This document shows, piece after piece, positions 40,040 through 48,628 of a stretch of DNA of 64,000 nucleotides. Origin of the DNA: a virus; the IMG/VR virus record IMGVR_UViG_3300033145_000777, positions 17,183-81,182 of that record. One strand, 5' to 3'. Numbering within the stretch: position 1 is the stretch's first letter; the number at the start of each line of letters is the position of its first letter. The position numbers and the translations under genes were made by a program. Under the pieces are notes generated by a model. The model saw only the letters and a list, made by a program, of their open reading frames with translations. It was not told the DNA's origin and did no database searches.

Positions 40040-40197
40040 TGAACACCTACCAGAGACGCATACGCCTGAGCCTACCACAAGAACGAGTAATCGTCAGGAA
40101 TGGGCTACAGATAAACGGAGTTCGAGTAAGGACCCCGAAACTTGAGACTCATCCCAGCTTATGGTTGCATATCCTGTTCAAAGAGGGAGCACAATGA
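40039..40197 (+). CDS. Small basic protein
   Basis: 52 residues, Arg-rich beta N-terminus (RRIRLSLPQERVIVRNG). The ATG overlaps the previous stop, and the end overlaps the next gene by ATGA. Confidence 0.5.
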   Translation: MNTYQRRIRLSLPQERVIVRNGLQINGVRVRTPKLETHPSLWLHILFKEGAQ

Positions 40198-40463
40198 GTA
40201 AACCAATTAAGATGACTTGGAAGATTAACACGAAAGGGTTGATTCGGGAAATCATGAATAACCCGAACACGCTCATCCTAAAGCAACCGCTTCAAATCCT
40301 GCATCAGCTACTCCTGGAAACTGGAAAGAGAGCCTTAGAACTGGACGATCCTAAGATGAATTGCTGGATGCTTCGGCTCGGCCTGTACTCGATAGGCGAT
40401 CCTGAGAGTCCGGACTTCAACCCTGAGGTCGTAGCTGAATATCTTAAGGAACACGAACAATGA
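40194..40463 (+). CDS. Hypothetical helical protein
   Basis: 89 residues from ATG 40194, overlapping the preceding stop, with AAAGAGGGAG upstream. Helical, including LKQPLQILHQLLLETGKRAL. No family recognised. Confidence 0.55.
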   Translation: MSKPIKMTWKINTKGLIREIMNNPNTLILKQPLQILHQLLLETGKRALELDDPKMNCWMLRLGLYSIGDPESPDFNPEVVAEYLKEHEQ

Positions 40464-40594
40464 GCAAGCGCGCGCGAGACAAGACCTGTAGTAGATGCGG
40501 TAAACCATTCAAACCCATCAAGATAGGTGTTCATATCTGCTTGGAATGTCTGAAAAAACGCGAAGGGAAAATTTGTGACAAAAATGGTAACTGA
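40460..40594 (+). CDS. Small zinc-ribbon protein
   Basis: 44 residues, CSRCGKPF and ICLECLKK giving CxxC...CxxC, basic. It overlaps the preceding gene by ATGA. Likely nucleic acid-binding. From 40595 to 40651 I see no gene, only an SD-like GAGGAGG for the next one. Confidence 0.6.
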   Translation: MSKRARDKTCSRCGKPFKPIKIGVHICLECLKKREGKICDKNGN

Positions 40595-40651
40595 TATATG
40601 CCAAGCCAACTTCCCTATACATGGTGACTGAGGCTGAGGAGGTCTGGTCCA

Positions 40652-41326
40652 ATGATAATGGTAGCGCATCAACCCAATTTTATTCCCTACTTGCCTTTCA
40701 TCCATAAAGTCGCAAGGGCTGACGTCTTTGTGGTTTTAGATCAAGTTCAATACCCGAAGAACAATTTTGTGAACAGGGTTAAGATTAGGACTTCTAAAGG
40801 GGAAGAGTGGCTTACCGTCCCTGTGAGAAGAGACAAAACCGACAAGAGAATACTTGCAGTCAAGCTTCCTGAGAATCATAGGTGGAGAACTAAGATGTTC
40901 AAAACCTTGGCACAGAACTATGGAAGATCACCTTTCTGGTCACACTATCTAGACATTATTAGAGAACTCGTGTATCAGGAGACTGATGAATTAGTCGAGT
41001 ACAACATGAATTGGTTGACTTGGATTCTCAAGGAGCTCGACATTAACACAAAAATTGTGATACAGAGCCAATTAGGACAGGTCGTAGCAAGAAAATCTGT
41101 GCTACTTGCCCAACTAACGAAAGAGGTAGGGTGTGATACCTATCTATCTGGTCTTGGAGGAACAGGCTATCTTAAAGAAGAACTGTTCACTGAACAAGGG
41201 ATCAAGCTTGAATACACGAATTTCATCCACCCTGTCTACGAACAAGCATATAAGCCGTTTATCTATGGTATGTCCGTATTAGACGCATTGCTCAATGAAG
41301 GACCCAACTTGAGGTTCATATTATGA
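40652..41326 (+). CDS. WbqC-like family protein
   Basis: 224 residues. VAHQPNFIPYLPFIHKVARADVFVVLDQVQYPKNNFVNRVKI is the family hallmark, and WLTVPVR, DTYLSG and GTGYL match conserved regions. WbqC-like proteins accompany glycan biosynthesis clusters. Together with the truncated epimerase downstream it suggests viral alteration of host or virion glycans. GAGGAGG lies about 17 nt upstream of the start. Confidence 0.8.
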   Translation: MIMVAHQPNFIPYLPFIHKVARADVFVVLDQVQYPKNNFVNRVKIRTSKGEEWLTVPVRRDKTDKRILAVKLPENHRWRTKMFKTLAQNYGRSPFWSHYLDIIRELVYQETDELVEYNMNWLTWILKELDINTKIVIQSQLGQVVARKSVLLAQLTKEVGCDTYLSGLGGTGYLKEELFTEQGIKLEYTNFIHPVYEQAYKPFIYGMSVLDALLNEGPNLRFIL

Positions 41327-41487
41327 GTACAGTAAAGGAACTTACCAGGAAAACCGTCAAGGTCTCAGACATAATCCCGTATGATGAGAACGTGAAAAAG
41401 CACCCACCTAAACAGGTCGAGGGTATAGTAAAATCAATGGATATTCATGGATCAAGCAATAAACAAGGAGCCCATGACGGTTATTGA
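41323..41487 (+). pseudogene. Truncated ParB-domain gene
   Basis: The ATG overlaps the WbqC-like stop. VKVSDIIPYDENVKKHPPKQVEGIVKSM is the start of a ParB/Srx nuclease-CTPase domain, which normally continues with a Gly-rich GF..P segment. Here similarity ends near 41437 and the frame stops at 41487, overlapping the epimerase fragment. It is probably a recombination scar. Confidence 0.6.
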
Positions 41488-41809
41488 ACCATCTCACATT
41501 AGGGACTTTACGTATATAGATGACGTCGTTATGGCTTGTATAGCAGCTTCACAGCTGAAAGGATTCAACGTATTCAACGTCGCATCAGGTACACCAACGT
41601 CCATTAGCGCCCTCGTACAGCTTATCCAAGGAATCTTCGACTACAAGATTGAGGTTACTAGAATCCCTGAACGAGGAATTGATAACCTTACTAACAGGAG
41701 CATTTCGATTAAAAAAATTAGACCCATTTGGGTTCCGGTTTACACGCTTTATGAAGGACTCAGTAAACTCAAACCTCAACTAATACAAAATAGTTCCGCT
41801 AACAGTTAA
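41447..41809 (+). pseudogene. C-terminal fragment of an NAD-dependent sugar epimerase
   Basis: About 120 residues. HIRDFTYIDDVVMACIAAS, FNVFNVASGTPTSISALVQLI and a C-terminal region match the last third of UDP-glucose 4-epimerase-like SDR enzymes. The Rossmann N-terminus and YxxxK catalytic motif are missing, so it cannot be a normal epimerase. The fragment begins at the junction with the ParB fragment (about 41437). Confidence 0.65.
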
Positions 41810-41838
41810 CTTTTATTTGCTCCCCCCTACCTCAAAGT

Positions 41839-42063
41839 ATGTCATACGATACAAAACTACTCAAGTTTGACTATACATTCGTCACATGCAAGGGAGGAAA
41901 AGAGATCGAAGTAGCTGAGGGTGAGGAACCTAGAACCCAGACAGCCGATGAGGAAGCCACAGCCGTCTGCTCAGAGATGGGTAAACGAGGCTACAAGGTT
42001 ATTCGCTGTTTTGTCAGAGCCGATGGTGTCAATCACATCGTAATGGAAAAACAATACAGATAA
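41839..42063 (+). CDS. Small hypothetical protein
   Basis: 74 residues, alpha/beta, ending VIRCFVRADGVNHIVMEKQYR. No SD; TTTTATTTGC about 28 nt upstream could be a TATA box. No family recognised. Confidence 0.55.
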   Translation: MSYDTKLLKFDYTFVTCKGGKEIEVAEGEEPRTQTADEEATAVCSEMGKRGYKVIRCFVRADGVNHIVMEKQYR

Positions 42064-42113
42064 TTCAACCCATAAATCTTTTATATGTTCAAGTTAAGAT
42101 GTATTGACCCAAA
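42064..42113 (+). promoter_or_regulatory. Near-leaderless promoter, copy 10 (type B)
   Basis: TTCAACCCATAAATCTTTTATATG with TTGACCCAAA directly before ATG 42114. Confidence 0.8.
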
Positions 42114-42791
42114 ATGTCTAATACAGGCAAATATATCACTCAAAACGGTTATAATTACTATCCACTGGTGTCTGCACTTCAAAAGGACATCAGAAGAGGG
42201 AATGAACGACAAGCAGTTTTCTGGGCTCTTGAGCTTCAAACCTACAAACCGTATCTTCTCTGGAGTAGGTTGATCATCATCGCTTCTGAGGACATAGGAC
42301 CCGCAAACAACAACATGGCGATTCTTATTGATATTCTCCATAAACGGTATCAGGAACACGCAAAGAAGAGGGGAGAAAGCAAGGGACTATTCCTCATCCA
42401 CGCGGTTCTAGCATTGTGCAGGAGCCCCAAATCAAGGGAAGTGGATGAACTACTCTGTATCACCCTCCCAGAGGTAGGTATGGGGATTAATCTCCCAGCG
42501 ATCCCTGACTACGCTTGTGACATGCACACTAGGACAGGGAAGGCGATGGGACGAGGGATCGAGCACTTCTACAAGCATGGAGCAGTAATCAGCCCGACCA
42601 GTTTCCCCCCAAGGGAGGGAGAACCAGATTGGCACTCTCCATACACTGCTGAGGTTGCAGCATTCGAGGATCGACCTGATGTTAAGGAATACTTCAAAAG
42701 TCTGAAATATCCTTCAAAGAAAAAGGTAAAAGTCACGGAGAAAAAGGTCAATAACACCCTTGACGACATTTTAAACCCAAAGGAGGACTGA
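42114..42791 (+). CDS. RarA/MgsA C-terminal-domain-like protein
   Basis: 225 residues. LVSALQKDIRRGNERQAVFWALEL, LLWSRLIIIASEDIGPANNN and KGLFLIHAVLALCRSPKS match the helical C-terminal domain of RarA/MgsA replication-recombination ATPases, which mediates oligomerisation. The AAA+ domain is absent, so this is a stand-alone module. It may interfere with or borrow host replication-fork factors. The end is Lys-rich (SKKKVKVTEKKV). Confidence 0.7.
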   Translation: MSNTGKYITQNGYNYYPLVSALQKDIRRGNERQAVFWALELQTYKPYLLWSRLIIIASEDIGPANNNMAILIDILHKRYQEHAKKRGESKGLFLIHAVLALCRSPKSREVDELLCITLPEVGMGINLPAIPDYACDMHTRTGKAMGRGIEHFYKHGAVISPTSFPPREGEPDWHSPYTAEVAAFEDRPDVKEYFKSLKYPSKKKVKVTEKKVNNTLDDILNPKED

Positions 42792-42794
42792 GAG

Positions 42795-43235
42795 ATGCAG
42801 AAACTAGAAAACATACAAGTACACGGCATCCCCCTCACCTTAGAAGACGTTGACGACGAGAACAAAACCTATGGTGGAGTCAACAAGACTTGGAGGGAGA
42901 TGATGGAAAGATGGATCAAGTGGCTCCAAGAATCAGAAGCCGTGAAATCACAGGTACATAAAATTAAACGCATGGAGATAGGCTCCATTGCCCACTTCTA
43001 CCTCAAGGCCAGTATGAATCCGTTTTTCTGCACTGAGTACAAGAAAACGACTTGTCTCGATCACTGCGAAAATAGTTGTTCCATGTGGAATAGACCGGAT
43101 AACTGCTGCACCGCTGAAGCAATCGGTGAATACGAGGGAGAATTGGAGAATAGCAGAGATATGGCACTTGATACCATGCACGTTTTGAGGCTGTACTTTA
43201 AACCTGAACTCCCCTTACAGGAGGCTCCACAATGA
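42795..43235 (+). CDS. Hypothetical protein with Cys cluster
   Basis: 146 residues. CTEYKKTTCLDHCENSCSMW and NCCTAEA give seven Cys in about 40 residues, a possible Fe-S or zinc site. A GGAGGACTGAGAG element lies upstream. It overlaps the next gene by ATGA. Function unknown. Confidence 0.6.
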   Translation: MQKLENIQVHGIPLTLEDVDDENKTYGGVNKTWREMMERWIKWLQESEAVKSQVHKIKRMEIGSIAHFYLKASMNPFFCTEYKKTTCLDHCENSCSMWNRPDNCCTAEAIGEYEGELENSRDMALDTMHVLRLYFKPELPLQEAPQ

Positions 43236-43423
43236 CTGATACTGTGAAACGGTTTGAACACTGGAATGAAGTTGAGACCTATCTCGATGAAAACTCAGAA
43301 AAAGTCATTTATTGGCTAGGTGACTCTCAGGCAAAGAACGAGATAGTTCTCAAGAGAAACAGGGTTAATCGAGGCGATCCTGATTGGGATTGGCTTGTAA
43401 TCTGGCGAGGTGTTGAACTATGA
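43232..43423 (+). CDS. Small hypothetical protein
   Basis: 63 residues, acidic, alpha/beta. Overlaps both neighbours by ATGA. No family recognised. Confidence 0.55.
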   Translation: MTDTVKRFEHWNEVETYLDENSEKVIYWLGDSQAKNEIVLKRNRVNRGDPDWDWLVIWRGVEL

Positions 43424-44295
43424 GTGCCGATAACGAGTTCAGTATCATGGAGAAGCGTGATGAGGAACAGATTCTTGCAGAATTAGCAGGACAGGTTATC
43501 GAGGAATACTTCTACATCTCGCCTAAAGGAAAGCTAGTTATCAGTTACACCGGGGTCAAAGAGATCAGCCGGGAGTATGGTAACAATGACGCTGACTTTG
43601 TGGAAATGAAAGAAACAGATACGGCTTGGATCATTGTCTGCAAAGCCACGGATACTGAGAGAAACATAACCAGAGGAGGGATAAGCACTCAGAACAAACT
43701 GGAGAAGGTCTACAAGTACACAGGTTCAGGAGATAGCCGAAAAAGAGAGAAGGATGATCAAGGGAACGACATCTACACGCTTCAACCAGATGAGTTCTGT
43801 ATCCAGAAGGCTTTCAGCAAGTCCCAGAGGAACGCCTTGAATGCAATACTGCCTGTGACCATTATCACTAAGGCAGCCGAGGCATGGAGGGAACAACATA
43901 AAGGAGGAGGCGGAGGAGGCACCAACAATACACAGAAAAAAGGACCTCAAACACGTAGAAAAGCAGACTCTGAATTTAACATCACAGACTTCATGGAGCC
44001 AGCAGAGCTCAGAACACCTGAGATTATACTCCTTGATGAACTCAAAAAAGGTGAGGGTAATTGGGATCAAGTGGAGAAATTGACGAGGGATTGGATGATG
44101 ATGGCGAACCTGAACCCAGAGAACTTCAAATTTGAGGTTGATAACATGAAGTTCACGGTAGCTCCCAAGATGTTGGTTTCAACAGAGATGAAGCCCATAC
44201 TGGAAGGGATTATGGCTTTCGGTGGATTCGTACCCACTAAGATCAAGAAGGTGAATGGTTGGAGGATGAACAAATCGGCGGTGACAGGGAAATGA
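43420..44295 (+). CDS. Putative ssDNA-annealing/recombination-type protein
   Basis: 291 residues. A ~150-residue domain includes KLVISYTGVKEISREYG, AWIIVCKATDTERNITRGGIST and FCIQKAFSKSQRNALNAILPV; the KAFSKSQRNAL pattern recurs in phage single-strand annealing or Rad52-like proteins. A Gly-rich linker (GGGGGG) leads to a C-terminal helical domain. The location near PCNA- and RarA-type genes agrees with a DNA metabolism role. Family call uncertain. Confidence 0.5.
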   Translation: MSADNEFSIMEKRDEEQILAELAGQVIEEYFYISPKGKLVISYTGVKEISREYGNNDADFVEMKETDTAWIIVCKATDTERNITRGGISTQNKLEKVYKYTGSGDSRKREKDDQGNDIYTLQPDEFCIQKAFSKSQRNALNAILPVTIITKAAEAWREQHKGGGGGGTNNTQKKGPQTRRKADSEFNITDFMEPAELRTPEIILLDELKKGEGNWDQVEKLTRDWMMMANLNPENFKFEVDNMKFTVAPKMLVSTEMKPILEGIMAFGGFVPTKIKKVNGWRMNKSAVTGK

Positions 44296-44471
44296 TCGAG
44301 CCAGAAACTCCAATGGAGCAATGTCCTAAATGCGAGCAAAAAGCACTAAGGACAGATGAAGCTCCTGACCTTGAACTTGAGCTAGAGTACGGGGAACCCT
44401 ACACAAAATACACTCAGACTTGCAGCTTCTGTAACTATGAGAGCCAGCACTCGGAGGTGACAGGGGAATGA
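44292..44471 (+). CDS. Small zinc-ribbon protein
   Basis: 59 residues from ATG 44292, overlapping the preceding stop. CPKCEQKALR and CSFCNYESQHS form a CxxC...CxxC ribbon of the TFIIS/RPB9-like kind. It overlaps the next gene by ATGA. Confidence 0.65.
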   Translation: MIEPETPMEQCPKCEQKALRTDEAPDLELELEYGEPYTKYTQTCSFCNYESQHSEVTGE

Positions 44472-44914
44472 TGCTCTGGGAAATCTGTCAACTCTGCGGA
44501 AAGCAGAGAAAAATAGAAACCAACGACCCACCCAAGCGTACCCTTTCGGGACATATCTGGAAAACTTACAAGTTGGGTGAGTTCGATATTGAACATCCCT
44601 ACGAGGGTTATGAGATCAATATCTGCGGGAACTGTCTAGACGACCTGCCGTTTGAGGTTGATAGTTACCTAGTCAGCAACACAGAGAAAGCACACGACAT
44701 TCACTATCATTGGGACGAGCTTAAGGAAAGAATCCTCAAATCCCTCAATACAAAAGGAACTGGCGTTGATGGATGCTTTAACACTGTCAAGCTAGAGCTT
44801 GATTGCCGCCCAGAAGCGAAGAAGGTTTTGTTCACATTCATTAACCATGATGGGAAAGTTATTCACGGCATTGCCGATGAGTTAGTAATGACAAAAGAGA
44901 GTCCTCGATCATGA
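44468..44914 (+). CDS. Hypothetical protein with CxxC motifs
   Basis: 148 residues. CQLCGKQRKIE near the N-terminus and ICGNCLDD later could ligate zinc. Mixed alpha/beta. Overlaps both neighbours. No family recognised. Confidence 0.55.
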   Translation: MMLWEICQLCGKQRKIETNDPPKRTLSGHIWKTYKLGEFDIEHPYEGYEINICGNCLDDLPFEVDSYLVSNTEKAHDIHYHWDELKERILKSLNTKGTGVDGCFNTVKLELDCRPEAKKVLFTFINHDGKVIHGIADELVMTKESPRS

Positions 44915-45147
44915 TTAAGTCTCCTGCTGGGGAAAACGTCTTAGCACTCCCACATGGGAAGATAGAAAAACACATGCGCCTCAGAATCAAGTATATGAAC
45001 CCTAGTGCGTTAAAAAGAAACAAAAACGTAATTGACCAGGCCAGATCATTCCCTGAACGACACCGTAGTATGGGGTTCGCTACTTTACCTGATGACCTTA
45101 TGGACATCGCTTATAATCTCATCAAAGAACGATTGGAGGAATTGTGA
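44911..45147 (+). CDS. Small basic protein
   Basis: 78 residues, basic, helical C-terminus. Overlaps neighbours by ATGA at both ends. No family recognised. Confidence 0.55.
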   Translation: MIKSPAGENVLALPHGKIEKHMRLRIKYMNPSALKRNKNVIDQARSFPERHRSMGFATLPDDLMDIAYNLIKERLEEL

Positions 45148-45326
45148 TGATAACTCATGATAAGCAGTTAGAAGCAATAAAAGCTGCTGCACAAGACTTG
45201 GTGAATAAACATGAGAGTGCCTGGTGTAACTCTATAGAGTGCTCAGAGTGTCCGTTTAACGTAATAGACCACACCGATGACATACAGTGCGGGATTCTGA
45301 TAATTCAGAATAATCTTGGTTCCTGA
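45144..45326 (+). CDS. Small Cys-containing protein
   Basis: 60 residues. WCNSIECSECPFNV and QCGILI supply four Cys, a probable metal-binding microprotein. Last gene of this operon. Confidence 0.6.
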   Translation: MMITHDKQLEAIKAAAQDLVNKHESAWCNSIECSECPFNVIDHTDDIQCGILIIQNNLGS

Positions 45327-45372
45327 GCGCAAAGCATAAATTCAGACTCTGCCCTTTTTTACTTGAGCAAAC

Positions 45373-45696
45373 ATGTCTATCTACATTCTGATAGCTTATA
45401 CAAGCGTATTCCTGAGCTATTGCCTCCACATGGCGGTTATTATGCTCGGAAGAATAGTTGAACTGAATGTGCTCGCGCTCCTGATCGCTATGATTGGCGT
45501 CATGGCGGCTGCGCTGGCACTAATTACCATCAGCAACCCGCCAGCTCCCCCTTACAGCGTTTCCCTTCAATTCCGTCAGGTTAGGATCAAGCTTGGGATC
45601 ACTGGAAACATTACAGCAATCGACAACAACTATCATGTTGGAAACGGTACAACTGTTGAAGTCGGGTATCTACTGCCCCTTGAATTACATGTCTAG
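45373..45696 (+). CDS. Membrane protein with extracellular-type beta domain
   Basis: 107 residues. Two hydrophobic segments (IYILIAYTSVFLSYCLHMAVIM and VLALLIAMIGVMAAALALI) precede a ~50-residue beta domain with NITAIDNNYHVGNGTTVEV. It has no SD; a TTTTTTAC stretch about 20 nt upstream may act as a promoter. Possible envelope or lysis-related role. Confidence 0.6.
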   Translation: MSIYILIAYTSVFLSYCLHMAVIMLGRIVELNVLALLIAMIGVMAAALALITISNPPAPPYSVSLQFRQVRIKLGITGNITAIDNNYHVGNGTTVEVGYLLPLELHV

Positions 45697-45813
45697 TGAA
45701 TTTAGACATCATAAAGGATGCAGAAAGATTACAAGTAAACAAGTAAACAACTTGAACGGAGCAGAAGAAAACGAGGGAGTGATCGGGCTCCCACCCTTTT
45801 TTATTAAAATAAC
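45697..45813 (+). other. Intergenic region
   Basis: No protein gene is convincing here. The 3' half carries the hairpin terminator at 45775-45802. An AAGTAAACAAGTAAACAA direct repeat is at about 45733. Confidence 0.45.
45775..45802 (+). terminator. Hairpin plus T-run terminator
   Basis: GGGAG/CTCCC stem (45775-779/788-792), then ACCC and six T. It separates the membrane protein gene from the next promoter copy. Confidence 0.6.
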
Positions 45814-45864
45814 TTTAGCCCATAAACTTTATATAAGGTTCTAGCATAGTAAGTTTGACCTAAA
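45814..45864 (+). promoter_or_regulatory. Near-leaderless promoter, copy 11
   Basis: TTTAGCCCATAAACTTTATATAAG with TTGACCTAAA directly before ATG 45865; nearly identical to copies 1 and 8. Confidence 0.85.
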
Positions 45865-46029
45865 ATGGTAAACCAAACCATTCAGACAGTAGCTGGGGAA
45901 GCTACCTTCGTTAAAACCCTAACCGACAGTGAGCTCTGGGCTGGAGACTACAGCACCAGAAACGGGTATTGGGTAATCCACCGAGGAGCAGAACACCACG
46001 TATACAAGGTATACCCGGAGGCAGCCTAG
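45865..46029 (+). CDS. Small hypothetical protein
   Basis: 54 residues, beta-rich (FVKTLTDSELWAGDYSTRNG). The start is fixed by the promoter and the next gene begins directly after the stop. No family recognised. Confidence 0.65.
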   Translation: MVNQTIQTVAGEATFVKTLTDSELWAGDYSTRNGYWVIHRGAEHHVYKVYPEAA

Positions 46030-46350
46030 ATGGTCAACCCAGACGGTTCACCCCAATACACAGGAGAGAACCCTGAAAAGATGAAGAACTACGTTGTAAA
46101 AATCATGTTGGATGTACACAGCGTAATGAAGCCAGTTCAGAAAAGGGTAGGGGCAGTGAGGTTCATACATGGAGCAGCTGATCTACTAAGCACACTTCAG
46201 CAGGAAGGCTACTCGGAAGAAACAATCAAGAACATGGAGATTTTCGAAATCACCAAGGTCAAACTAGCATGGGAATCCATCGAGGCACATTTTGAGCAAC
46301 CAGCACCAAAGAACTATGAGCCAATCTTAGGTTACATGGAGAAAGCCTAG
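46030..46350 (+). CDS. Hypothetical protein
   Basis: 106 residues, mainly helical, with MKNYVVKIMLDVHSVMKPVQ. Abuts both neighbours. No family recognised. Confidence 0.6.
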   Translation: MVNPDGSPQYTGENPEKMKNYVVKIMLDVHSVMKPVQKRVGAVRFIHGAADLLSTLQQEGYSEETIKNMEIFEITKVKLAWESIEAHFEQPAPKNYEPILGYMEKA

Positions 46351-46527
46351 ATGAAATTAGATGTAGATACCTTCATCGGGATAGATGGAAAACCCTACAT
46401 CCACATCTACAAGAAAGGCGTTCACGCCTTCACAAGTATCCGAGTTACACTACATGATGACGGTGACATCTCCGCTTCACATAGCTCAAAGAAAACGTGG
46501 AGAGAATGGGCAAAGGATGACCCCTGA
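46351..46527 (+). CDS. Small hypothetical protein
   Basis: 58 residues, MKLDVDTFIGIDGKPYIHIYK then a short beta/helix region. Starts directly after the previous stop and ends in a TGATG overlap. No family recognised. Confidence 0.6.
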   Translation: MKLDVDTFIGIDGKPYIHIYKKGVHAFTSIRVTLHDDGDISASHSSKKTWREWAKDDP

Positions 46528-46898
46528 TGCCAAACAAGATGACGGCAACACAGCTTACAGCATTTTACCAGGAGGTTTTACCTGATCTCAACAAAAACCA
46601 GAAAGCTGTCTACGAGGTGTTCACAGAGAACCTCAGCATGACTTTCACAAACAGAGAGCTTGCTGATGAACTATGCTGGGAAATCAACTCTATAACGGGT
46701 CGAACAAACGAGTTATGTGGAAAAAGTAATCATTATCCAATGAGCGTCCCGGTACTCGTAATCGTGGGGAAAAGAAAATCAATCAGGCATAAGCTAAGGG
46801 AGTATTCATTGTCTTCAGACCCGGTGTACTCAAAACTGGATCATAACGAGATGGCGATCAATCCCCATTGGCTAAAAGGAGGATACAAAATTGAATGA
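46527..46898 (+). CDS. Winged-helix-like DNA-binding protein
   Basis: 123 residues. KNQKAVYEVFTENLSMTFTNRELADEL followed by NSITGRTNELCGK resembles a winged HTH in which the recognition helix selects DNA. Possible transcription regulator. Overlaps the next gene by 8 nt. Confidence 0.6.
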   Translation: MPNKMTATQLTAFYQEVLPDLNKNQKAVYEVFTENLSMTFTNRELADELCWEINSITGRTNELCGKSNHYPMSVPVLVIVGKRKSIRHKLREYSLSSDPVYSKLDHNEMAINPHWLKGGYKIE

Positions 46899-47259
46899 GA
46901 CAAAAACAAACACGGAAAACTGGAATAGACTATGGAAGTTCTATAACCCACCATACAGGAACCAAGTCCCTGTTAAACCAGGTTGGGTAGCAGCGGTGTA
47001 CGCTGAAGGTGAGGGCTTCAAACAGATAATCAAGGATCAGCAACTCAGGTTGTTTATTATGGAGAGGGATTGGAAGGAGAAAGCTGAGAAGTATGACGCC
47101 CTAGACTTCGATAATGGAGAGAAGCTGAACAAGGTATCTCAGGCAAGCCAATGTATTGCGATCATTGAACAGGCTGGGATCGAGGTTAAAGAGGGAACCA
47201 TAGCCCACAAGTTAATGACGGTACTAGAAGCAGTTCCAGCTGAGGGAAACAAATATTGA
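46891..47259 (+). CDS. Hypothetical protein
   Basis: 122 residues from TTG 46891 with AAAAGGAGG upstream. Helical, basic/acidic mixed. No recognised motif. From 47260 to 47371 I see no gene; CTTTTTATAC near 47340 probably belongs to the next promoter. Confidence 0.6.
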   Translation: MNETKTNTENWNRLWKFYNPPYRNQVPVKPGWVAAVYAEGEGFKQIIKDQQLRLFIMERDWKEKAEKYDALDFDNGEKLNKVSQASQCIAIIEQAGIEVKEGTIAHKLMTVLEAVPAEGNKY

Positions 47260-47371
47260 AAGTGAAAGCTAAAGCAACTGAAGCTACTTTTTATTTCCCA
47301 GCGAGCGTGGAGAGACTAAAATAAAGTTACATACCCTACCCTTTTTATACAAATTACCGAACCAATAAAAC

Positions 47372-47779
47372 ATGATAGCTCTAATAGGTCAAACCATAGA
47401 AACAGTAGCAACAGTAGCTTCATTCGTATTCCCCATACCAACAACTAACATACAGATATTCTGGTCTCTGCTAGGAGCACAGTTCGGTAGGTCCTTTGGT
47501 AAGCAGCTTGACCAAGGGATTCAAGCAGGAGACACCTTCCAAGGTCTTACTGATTGGCAAAAGGATATAGTAAAAAGAATCCTCGACTTTACGCATCATT
47601 GGTGGGTTGGAGGCTTTTTGTGGCTATACGCGACTGAAATAAATAACCTAATGATAGACGGTGGAACTGGATTCATTATACCTCTTACCTTCTTCGGGTT
47701 TGGGTTGATGGTTGATGATATGCGGGACATAGAGAACCTGAAGCGCAGATTCAACGGCAAACCGGATGATGACCAGTAG
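47372..47779 (+). CDS. Small membrane-associated protein
   Basis: 135 residues. Hydrophobic segments near the N-terminus (IETVATVASFVFPI) and C-terminal half (GGFLWLYATEINNL, FIIPLTFFGFGLMV) suggest two or three membrane passes. A TATA-like CTTTTTATAC box is about 32 nt upstream with no SD. Holin-like function is possible but unproven. Confidence 0.6.
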   Translation: MIALIGQTIETVATVASFVFPIPTTNIQIFWSLLGAQFGRSFGKQLDQGIQAGDTFQGLTDWQKDIVKRILDFTHHWWVGGFLWLYATEINNLMIDGGTGFIIPLTFFGFGLMVDDMRDIENLKRRFNGKPDDDQ

Positions 47780-47840
47780 ATAAGTAAAAACCCTCCCCCT
47801 CTTTGGAAACACCCCCACCCATGAGAAATGTAGGGCTTGG

Positions 47841-47892
47841 TTTCAGTTCATAAATCTTTTATAAGGTGTAAGGGTAGTTGTATTGACCCAAA
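47841..47892 (+). promoter_or_regulatory. Near-leaderless promoter, copy 12 (TTG start)
   Basis: TTTCAGTTCATAAATCTTTTATAAGG with TTGACCCAAA directly before TTG 47893. Confidence 0.75.
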
Positions 47893-48177
47893 TTGGATAA
47901 CCAGACTGATAAAAATAAAATTAGTGTGCCTAAGGAGTATCCGCCGTGGATTAACGTGGAGTATGATGGGCATGAGTACGTGGTGTTGAGTAAGGATGAG
48001 CATAAGGCGATCCTGCTGGGCAGCATTGATGGTAACATCGAGTTCATGAAGGCTACTGATGGGAAGTGGGCTATTGGGGATAATATGTTATACGTTACTT
48101 TGCAGCAGATGATTGAGAAACATAAACCCGAGTCCTTCGGGGTAGCATCAGACGAGGTGGATAACCTTGAAGAGTGA
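47893..48177 (+). CDS. Hypothetical protein
   Basis: 94 residues from TTG 47893, fixed by promoter context. Alpha/beta; no recognised motif. Overlaps the next gene by 11 nt. Confidence 0.6.
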   Translation: MDNQTDKNKISVPKEYPPWINVEYDGHEYVVLSKDEHKAILLGSIDGNIEFMKATDGKWAIGDNMLYVTLQQMIEKHKPESFGVASDEVDNLEE

Positions 48178-48451
48178 ATGGGATAAACTCAGCGATGCTC
48201 AAAAACATGAGTATCTGTGGAGGACATGGGATAAAGGTGAGGTTGACCCGTTCAGCCTGAATACCTGTTACCCTGACTTTATGAAAAAACTGAGGACCTT
48301 GAGTACAAGTAACCATGAGAAACTTGAGGCGATCAAGGTTCTAAACACTGCGCTATATGAGGCGTTGCCCTCTGGGGATGTGGACGCATTCGAGTTGATC
48401 AAGCTGATTGGTTCTCATTATGAACAAGTTGCAGAGGTGTTGGGTGAGTGA
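48167..48451 (+). CDS. Hypothetical helical protein
   Basis: 94 residues from TTG 48167, helical. No recognised motif. Likely coupled to the upstream gene through the overlap. Confidence 0.55.
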   Translation: MKSEWDKLSDAQKHEYLWRTWDKGEVDPFSLNTCYPDFMKKLRTLSTSNHEKLEAIKVLNTALYEALPSGDVDAFELIKLIGSHYEQVAEVLGE

Positions 48452-48481
48452 GGGGTAGTGTTCAACTACAAAGAGGATAAA

Positions 48482-48628
48482 ATGATGTCAAATCATACTA
48501 CAATACGAGAGGCATTTGCCTTTGTTATCGGAGCTTGTTATGTGTGGCTAATCACATACAAATCCAGAGTTAAACACAGCGTTAGGTCAATCATGAAATC
48601 TAAAGAACTTAGGAGATCAGAGAAATGA
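48482..48628 (+). CDS. Small membrane microprotein with duplicated C-terminus
   Basis: 48 residues: a hydrophobic stretch AFAFVIGACYVWLI and a basic tail SVRSIMKSKELRRSEK that recurs at the end of the gene at 51634. Its 3' end carries the repeat-borne SD for the next gene. Confidence 0.55.
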   Translation: MMSNHTTIREAFAFVIGACYVWLITYKSRVKHSVRSIMKSKELRRSEK

